A DNA stretch of 10,580 bases from Deltaproteobacteria bacterium (GTDB lineage Bacteria > Myxococcota > Kuafuiibacteriia > Kuafuiibacteriales > Kuafuiibacteriaceae), in NCBI GenBank assembly GCA_020632995.1, contig JACKEN010000067.1, positions 1-10,580 of the forward strand, in the 5' to 3' direction. Positions 5,572-10,580 of this stretch are shown in pieces; positions within the stretch are counted from its first letter, which is position 1; every line of letters begins with the position of its first letter. Under the pieces are notes generated by a model. The model did not search any database, had not been told where the DNA came from, and saw nothing but the letters and a program-made list of their open reading frames with translations. The position numbers were made by a program, and so were the translations under genes.

Positions 5572-8500
5572 ATGCCAGAACGTCTGACTGACAGCCTCGT
5601 ACGGACCGGTGAGCTGGACCGGGCCCAGGCCGATGAGGCCCTGGATCGGCAGGTCCTACAGGGCGGAGCCCTGGACACCTCGCTCCTGGAGCTGCAGGTG
5701 GTGGGGGAAGCCCAGATACTGACCGCCATGGCCGACGCCTATGGCCTGGGCACCGCCACCGTGCAGCGTATGCTGGCGCCCCCGGATCCCCGGGCCCTGC
5801 GCGCCTTCCCGGAGCGCTGGGCGGCCAAGCACATGCTGGCCCCCCTGGAGCTGGACGAGGCGCAGGACCGGTTGACCGTCCTCACCCCCGCCCCGGTGGA
5901 CGCCGGGCTCCTGGAGCGCCTCGGCGACCTCCTGGAGCTGCGGCTGGTGCCGGTGCTCGCCCCGGAGTTCCGGGTCTGGCAGCGCCTCGCCCGCCTGTAC
6001 GATCTGGAGCCACCGGACCGCTTCGTGGCCCTGATCGCGCTCCACAGCGGGTCCGAGGGCCCGCTGGAGGTCCCCGCCCCCGCCTCCGAGCCGCCCGCCC
6101 CCCGGTCCGTGGAGCCGCCCCTCGGCTTCTCGGAGGCGGTGAGCCAGCTCCGCGAGGCCCGGGACCGCGACGAGATCGTGCGCATCACCCTGCGCTACGC
6201 CAGCCGGGACCTCGAGCTGGTGGCGATGTTCATCAACCACGACGACCTCCTGGAGGGCTGGATGGGGCGCGGCCCTGGGAGCGAGCAGATCCCGCTGATG
6301 CAGGTTCCCTTGACGGCCAGCTCCGCCTTCCGCGTCGTGCTCGACACCCAGGCCCACTACCTCGGGCCGCTCCCGTCCGACCCCACCCACGCCGACCTCC
6401 TCGAGCGCCTCGGCCGCCCGCGCCCGCGCGGGGTCCTGATCGTGCCGGTGCGCATCCGCAACCGCACGGTGGCGGTGCTCTACGGTGAGAACGGGGACGA
6501 GGCGATCGCGCCGCGCCTGGCCGCGGACCTGATGCTCTTCACCACCCACCTGCAGCTGGCCCTGGAGTCGCTGCTGGCACGCAAGAAGGCGGAGACCCTC
6601 TCGGAGCTCCACCGCCGCGAGACCAACGAGCCCCGCCCCGCGGCGCGGACTCGGGGGCCGTCCTGGGCCGACGCGGTGGCGCCGGACCTCGAGGCGCCCG
6701 AGGACACGGATCGCGCGGCGGCGCCGGTGTACCCCACCCGCTCGCGCAGCCCGAACCCGATGATCGCCCAGCTCCTCGACGAGCACGCGGAGATCCCGGT
6801 CGACGAGCCCACCGACGAGGGCACGGCGGTGGTCTTCGAGGAGCCGGAGGAGCTCCGCCTCGCCGCGGCCGACCCCGAGCCCGAGGCGGTGACGCCCGCC
6901 CCCGAGCTCCACATCATGGAGCCCGAGGAGCACGACGCGGGGGCCGAGGATCCGACCGGCCCGCACGACCGGATCCCGATGCTCGAGGTCGTGGAGCACC
7001 ACGATCCGCTCCCGGTGCTCGAGGTCGTGGAGCACCACGACCCGGTCCCGGTGCTCGAGGCGGTGGAGCACGGCGAGGGCGGCCACCCCCTGCTCGACGA
7101 CGACGAGGCCTGGGAGTCGGTGTCCGCGCCCGACCCCATCGGTCACGCGCTGGACCAGTCGATCTCCGACGCGCAGGCCGCCTTGCACGTCGACGCCCCG
7201 CCTCCTCTGCAGGCTGGCCTGCTCGACCGCTCCGCCCTCGCGGCCGAGGGCGGGCAGGAGCTCCTGGACGAGCTGGACGAGCTGACGTCCAGCCTCGAGG
7301 CCGCCCTGGCCCACTCTGAGCGCGCCCAGGCCGCCGAACCCGTCGCCCCTGCCCCGGCCGACGAGGGTTGGGACGACGTCGACGTCGACGCGTGGGACGA
7401 GAACTCGAGCAGCACCTACGTCGGCGCGCTCCCCGGTGGCGTCCCACCGGGCGCCGACAGCATCCTGGAGGGGACCTTCGACCTCGACGAGGACGAGCCG
7501 CTCAGCGCCGAGGCGCTGGCTCCGACGCAAGCTGGCCTGCCGCTCCCCGAGAGCCTGGCCCAGGCCGCCGCCCGCGCGTCCCTCAACGAGGACACCACCC
7601 TGCCGGATCTCTCGGCCGAGGCGTGGATCCGGGCCTCCTCCGAGGTGACCCGCGCCCGTCCGGTCCCGCTCGAGGTGATGGAGGCGGCGGCGCGGCCGGC
7701 CGAGCCGGAGCCAGTGCCCCTCACCCGGATCACCATCGGCCGGCAGGCGAGCGGCCTCACCGGCTACGAGGAGCTCCACCCCGCCCAGGGGATGGACGTG
7801 CGCTACGACAAGCTCACCCCGCCCCCCTCGGTGTTCGAGCCGGGCTACGTCGGGGGGCCGGACTCCGGCCCCATCCCGGTGCTCATGGGCCAGCCGACCA
7901 CGGTGGACGTGGACATCGACGAGGATCTCGAGGGTGAGGAGCCGGTGCCCCTCACCCAGCTCAGCCAGGGCGGCTACGCGGCCAACGCGCCGACCCTGGG
8001 GGCCGACGCCGACCCCTTCGGTGAGGACCCGGGGCTCTACGATCACCGGGGCCCGGAGGACGAGGGCACGCTCGAAGACGCCCTGCACGCCGACGAGGCC
8101 GGCCCCGACACCATCCCCGTTCCGCAACAGAGCCTGCACGCGATGCAGTACCGGGAGGACATCCTGCGCGGGGTGGCCGCGCTGGAGTCGCCCGACGCGG
8201 CCCAGCGGATGGCGGCGGCGGAGGCCCTGACCCGCGTGGGCCCGGACGGCCTCCCGGTCATGGCGGAGCGCTTCCCGGGGCCGGTCACGCTGGACCCCTT
8301 CGCGCCCGACGCGGACCTGCCGCCCTTCGCCAAGTGCGGCCCGCTCCTGTCGGTGCTCGAGCGCTTCGGGCGCGACGCGCACCCCTACGTGGCCCAGCAC
8401 CTGGAGGCCCCGAGCCCCCACCACCGGTTCTTCGCCATCTACTTCTACTCCGCGGTGTACGTGCCCGAGGTGATCCCGCGGCTCATCCAGCGCCTCCACG

Positions 8501-8994
8501 ACGAGGAGCCGCGCATCTGCATGCTCGCCGCCCGGACCCTCTTCGCCTACCGCGAGCACCCCGACTTCGCCCTGGTGCTCGACCACCTGCACGGGCGCCT
8601 CGGGGCGACCTCCGCCAACGCGCGGCGCCACGCCTGCTACCTGATCGGGCTGTTCCGCGACGTCTCCGCCGTCCCCCTGCTCTTCGACCTCCTCGACAAG
8701 AAGGACAAGACGATGCTGGACGTGGTGGAGGACGCGCTGGCCGAGATCACCAAGCAGCGCCTGGGCGGCACCAGCAAGAAGTGGCGCACGTGGTGGGCCA
8801 AGAACGAGACCCGCTCCCGCATCGCGTGGCTGGTCGACGGCCTCGCCGCCAAGGAGGTCGAGCTGAGGAAGAGTGCGGCCGAGGAGCTCCGCGCGGTCAC
8901 CGGCCTCGACATGGGCTTCGACGAGAACGCGCCGAAGCGGCAGCGGGACGAGGCTCGGCAGCGCTGGATCGACTGGTGGAACCAGCAGGGCTGA
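5572..8994 (+). CDS. MshEN-like + GAF-like + acidic linker + HEAT protein
   Basis: This is the largest gene, 1140 residues. Residues 1-143 match the MshEN (GspE N-terminal) fold: a first motif copy at 4-27 (R4, L5, L9, G13, L15, L24, Q27), a second degenerate copy at 33-56, then the two-layer alpha/beta part ending at Tyr143. The fold is known from secretion and pilus ATPases such as MshE, where it binds c-di-GMP. The ATPase is absent here: no Walker A or B was seen. Residues about 186-340 resemble a GAF sensory domain (for example VPVRIRNRTVAVLYGENGD near its end). Residues 341-855 form a disordered, Glu/Asp/Pro-rich linker with repeats. Residues 856-1140 are a HEAT-type helical repeat domain with two W-x2-WW modules (W1071/W1074/W1075 and W1132/W1135/W1136). 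It is probably a cytoplasmic sensor-scaffold. The ATG at 5572 is chosen because motif one starts at residue 4 and the next Met is M53. The frame is open upstream but overlaps the divergent gene. Confidence 0.88.
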   Translation: MPERLTDSLVRTGELDRAQADEALDRQVLQGGALDTSLLELQVVGEAQILTAMADAYGLGTATVQRMLAPPDPRALRAFPERWAAKHMLAPLELDEAQDRLTVLTPAPVDAGLLERLGDLLELRLVPVLAPEFRVWQRLARLYDLEPPDRFVALIALHSGSEGPLEVPAPASEPPAPRSVEPPLGFSEAVSQLREARDRDEIVRITLRYASRDLELVAMFINHDDLLEGWMGRGPGSEQIPLMQVPLTASSAFRVVLDTQAHYLGPLPSDPTHADLLERLGRPRPRGVLIVPVRIRNRTVAVLYGENGDEAIAPRLAADLMLFTTHLQLALESLLARKKAETLSELHRRETNEPRPAARTRGPSWADAVAPDLEAPEDTDRAAAPVYPTRSRSPNPMIAQLLDEHAEIPVDEPTDEGTAVVFEEPEELRLAAADPEPEAVTPAPELHIMEPEEHDAGAEDPTGPHDRIPMLEVVEHHDPLPVLEVVEHHDPVPVLEAVEHGEGGHPLLDDDEAWESVSAPDPIGHALDQSISDAQAALHVDAPPPLQAGLLDRSALAAEGGQELLDELDELTSSLEAALAHSERAQAAEPVAPAPADEGWDDVDVDAWDENSSSTYVGALPGGVPPGADSILEGTFDLDEDEPLSAEALAPTQAGLPLPESLAQAAARASLNEDTTLPDLSAEAWIRASSEVTRARPVPLEVMEAAARPAEPEPVPLTRITIGRQASGLTGYEELHPAQGMDVRYDKLTPPPSVFEPGYVGGPDSGPIPVLMGQPTTVDVDIDEDLEGEEPVPLTQLSQGGYAANAPTLGADADPFGEDPGLYDHRGPEDEGTLEDALHADEAGPDTIPVPQQSLHAMQYREDILRGVAALESPDAAQRMAAAEALTRVGPDGLPVMAERFPGPVTLDPFAPDADLPPFAKCGPLLSVLERFGRDAHPYVAQHLEAPSPHHRFFAIYFYSAVYVPEVIPRLIQRLHDEEPRICMLAARTLFAYREHPDFALVLDHLHGRLGATSANARRHACYLIGLFRDVSAVPLLFDLLDKKDKTMLDVVEDALAEITKQRLGGTSKKWRTWWAKNETRSRIAWLVDGLAAKEVELRKSAAEELRAVTGLDMGFDENAPKRQRDEARQRWIDWWNQQG
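6976..7083 (+). repeat. 36-bp tandem repeat, three units, in linker
   Basis: Three consecutive 36-bp units at 6976-7011, 7012-7047 and 7048-7083 encode 12-residue units in the acidic linker (residues 469-504). The first two units read P-(M/V)-LEVVEHHDP-(L/V) and are nearly identical at DNA level; the third keeps PVLEAVEH and then diverges. The high DNA identity of units one and two suggests a recent in-frame duplication. Confidence 0.85.
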
Positions 8995-8997
8995 GCG

Positions 8998-10161
8998 CTA
9001 TTCGACGTCGTCGGCGTCGTCGAGGCTGAGGCGCCCCTCCGCGTCGCTCAGGCTCAGGCGCCCGCTGGCGGGGTCCGGCTCCACCAGCGAGAGGTGGCCG
9101 GGGCGAGCCGAAGGAAAGCGCGCTTGCAGACGCACCGCGGCCTGGCGCGCGGCGTCCCGGATCCACGGGTGGCGTGAGCGATCCTCGGACAGCCCGGCGA
9201 GGGTGCCCAGGCTTCCGATCGGGCCGAAGCGGCTCAAGATCCGGAGGGCGGGCACCGCCACCTCCGGCTCGGAGTCCTTCGCCTGACGGTCGAGCTCGGC
9301 GAGGAGCGCGTCATCGTCGAAGGGGTCGAGGCCCCGGGCCGCGGCGAGCCGCAGGCCCTGATCCAGGCGGTCCGAGGCCACCAACCCGCGCAGGACGAAG
9401 TGCCCCTCCTCCCCCAGGTGCTGGGCCGCGCGGAGCCGGACCCGAGAGGACGCGTCGCGCAGCCCCCGCCGCGCCCCGTTCAAGGCGTCGGGGGCCTCGG
9501 GGAAGCGGGTCAGGAGCGCGGCGAGGCAGCGCTCCCTGACCTCCGCCACCGGCTCGCTCCTGAAGCGGTTGAGGAGGGCCTCCGCGCTCACCTCCGGGCT
9601 CACCGCGAGGCGCGAGGCGAGGCCGGCCAGCTGCGCAACCAGGGGCACCAGGAAGGTGGCGGCGCGGGTCGCGCGGAAGCTGATCCGGTCCCGTCGGACC
9701 TCCAGCGTCCCCGCGAGCCCGAGCATCAGGTCGCGCACCAACGAGTCCACCGCGGTGACCACCACCGCGTCCTCGCCCGCCACCTTCAGGGACTCGTCCA
9801 GGCGCGGGTCCCCCAGGGTCCACGACCCCGGCGGCGCCGAGTCGTGAGGATAGACCCCCCACGGCGCCAGGAGCGGCGCGGGGGACTCCACCTCGATGTT
9901 CAAGTGAAAGCGGGCTTGCCCACCGACGATCTGGTAGGACACGTTGACCAGGACCGGCAAGCCATCTTGCGCGCCCTGCATGATGACCTGCTGACCGGAG
10001 GCACGGGCGTGAAAGCCCATGCGCTCGCCGAGGCGGAGGAGGAGCGCCTCCGCCTCGTGGTGGGTGCGGGCCACCGCGAACGCGCTGGACTCGTCGTCGC
10101 GCCTCCTCTCGAGGCCGATCAACGCGAGGAGCCCGTGCAGGAGGTCCAGCAGCAGGTCCAC
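8998..10161 (-). CDS. HEAT-repeat protein with N-terminal alpha/beta domain
   Basis: This 387-residue protein has no signal peptide; the hydrophobic N-terminal stretch (residues 3-16, Leu-rich, followed by ERRRDD) is short and could be an amphipathic or membrane-touching helix. Residues about 27-190 form an alpha/beta domain of unknown role with a GDPRLDESLKVAG segment at 117-129. I believe such a domain precedes HEAT repeats in other myxobacterial-type proteins, but cannot name it. Residues about 193-350 are HEAT-type helix pairs, for example PVAEVRERCLAALLTRF (204-220), SRVRLRAAQHLG (239-250) and PEVAVPALRILSRFG (299-313). HEAT arrays serve as protein-binding scaffolds. The C-terminus (355-387) carries three short LSL repeats. 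The GTG start is the earliest available and lies 7 bp after the upstream gene's stop, indicating an operon and probable coupling. It converges on the large MshEN-HEAT gene with 3 bp between stop codons. Confidence 0.83.
   Translation of the reverse strand: MDLLLDLLHGLLALIGLERRRDDESSAFAVARTHHEAEALLLRLGERMGFHARASGQQVIMQGAQDGLPVLVNVSYQIVGGQARFHLNIEVESPAPLLAPWGVYPHDSAPPGSWTLGDPRLDESLKVAGEDAVVVTAVDSLVRDLMLGLAGTLEVRRDRISFRATRAATFLVPLVAQLAGLASRLAVSPEVSAEALLNRFRSEPVAEVRERCLAALLTRFPEAPDALNGARRGLRDASSRVRLRAAQHLGEEGHFVLRGLVASDRLDQGLRLAAARGLDPFDDDALLAELDRQAKDSEPEVAVPALRILSRFGPIGSLGTLAGLSEDRSRHPWIRDAARQAAVRLQARFPSARPGHLSLVEPDPASGRLSLSDAEGRLSLDDADDVE
9023..9063 (-). repeat. Degenerate 27-bp repeat coding for LSL motifs
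   Basis: Two 14-bp copies, AGGCTGAGGCGCCC (9023-9036) and AGGCTCAGGCGCCC (9050-9063), lie 27 bp apart and differ by one base. They encode the last two GRLSL motifs (residues 367-371 and 376-380) of the HEAT protein tail; a third, more diverged GHLSL (355-359) precedes them. Confidence 0.6.
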
Positions 10162-10168
10162 CTGGGGG

Positions 10169-10580
10169 CTACTCGTCCTCGCCGGTGCTCTTCTCGCTCG
10201 CGTAGACCTGGGCGATGCGCTCGTCCACCGCGCGCTGCTCCTGGAGCAGGCTCTCGGCCGCGCGGATCACCTCCTCCGCGGCCTCCTGGGCCTGGCGTGC
10301 GCGCTCGTAGTCGGCGTCGCCCTCCTGCGGCAGATCGATCCGGCTGCGGCCGAACACCTCGCGGCCCTTCACCGGGAACTTCTGGGTCGCCTCGAACGCG
10401 GCGCGGATGGCCTGCGCGGTCACCTCGGGATCCGCGGGCACGCCCGGCCCGACCTCCATCGGCAGCACCTCGTGATCCGGCGGCAGCGACGTCTCGCGCC
10501 GACGCACGCGGGGCGCCTCGAGGTCCTGGGTCTCCCCGTCGAGCGGCAGCTCGAGCGCGGGTGCCTTCTTCGGCGCGGCC
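10169..10580 (-). CDS. Unidentified charged, helical protein (start outside window)
   Basis: The reading frame is open through the right edge, so only the last 136 residues are visible. A GTG at 10507 is a possible start, but the frame upstream of it continues in the same Pro/Glu/Arg-rich style without a stop, so the gene most likely begins beyond the window. The visible part has a Pro-rich, probably disordered beginning, a middle around PVKGREVFGRSRIDLPQ, and a C-terminal helical segment of some 45 residues (from about DADYERARQAQEAAEEV), rich in Glu, Ala, Arg and Gln, that looks like a coiled coil. No membrane segment or known domain is seen. It lies 7 bp upstream of the HEAT-repeat gene on the same strand, so the two are probably co-transcribed and may work together. 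Function cannot be assigned. Confidence 0.65.
   Translation of the reverse strand, partial: AAPKKAPALELPLDGETQDLEAPRVRRRETSLPPDHEVLPMEVGPGVPADPEVTAQAIRAAFEATQKFPVKGREVFGRSRIDLPQEGDADYERARQAQEAAEEVIRAAESLLQEQRAVDERIAQVYASEKSTGEDE

Noticed and set aside
3873..5591. A 572-residue plus-strand open frame over the PilZ and exported protein genes
   Set aside because: It is antisense to two supported genes and translates to a His/Arg/Gly-rich composition without domains.
5572..6000. Reading the large gene as a type II secretion ATPase GspE
   Set aside because: Only the N-terminal MshEN/GspE_N-like domain is present; no Walker A, Walker B or Asp/His box region was seen in the remaining 1000 residues.
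7374..7387. 14-bp perfect palindrome CGACGTCGACGTCG, a possible operator
   Set aside because: It lies inside a coding run of alternating Asp and Val codons, so the symmetry is explained by GAC/GTC codon use.
5656..8631. A 991-residue open frame on the minus strand across the large MshEN-HEAT gene
   Set aside because: It is fully antisense to a gene with recognisable domains, its translation is Arg/Gly/Val/His-rich with no domain, and long antisense frames are expected at this GC content.

Overview
This is a GC-rich (roughly 70% or more by eye), gene-dense bacterial window with eight protein-coding genes. The two at the edges are incomplete. Gene content points to Myxococcota or a related deltaproteobacterial-type lineage: a PilZ-DUF4388 protein, an MshEN/GspE_N-like protein with HEAT repeats, a second HEAT protein, and a DUF1800-DUF1501 pair. 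This assignment is inferred from gene style; no rRNA or marker gene is present. I see no tRNA, rRNA, CRISPR array, insertion sequence, phage gene or integration site.

Layout: (1) 1-2708, plus strand: a DUF1800 protein, cut at the left edge, followed 11 bp later by a DUF1501 protein with a twin-arginine signal. They form a likely operon for exported proteins. (2) 2706-2727: an 8-bp-stem hairpin that contains the stop codon of the DUF1501 gene at one end and that of the facing gene at the other, a likely two-way terminator. (3) 2725-5516, minus strand, read right to left: a small exported protein with a C-terminal membrane anchor, a PilZ + DUF4388 protein 48 bp downstream of it, then after 113 bp a two-pass membrane protein of unknown function. 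(4) 5517-5571: a 55-bp divergent gap. (5) 5572-8994, plus strand: a large 1140-residue protein with an MshEN-like N-terminus, a GAF-like domain, a ~500-residue acidic linker and a C-terminal HEAT domain. (6) 8998-10580, minus strand: a HEAT-repeat protein preceded by an unidentified, partly helical gene that runs off the right edge. The large plus-strand gene and the HEAT gene face each other with 3 bp between stop codons.

The central theme is plausibly second-messenger (cyclic di-GMP) sensing and scaffolding. A PilZ protein with intact binding motifs is transcribed divergently from a protein whose N-terminus resembles the MshEN c-di-GMP-binding fold, although its second motif copy is degenerate. 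That these genes act together is inference from proximity and domain content; no enzyme that makes or degrades c-di-GMP lies in the window. The DUF1800-DUF1501 pair looks like a separate, unrelated unit.
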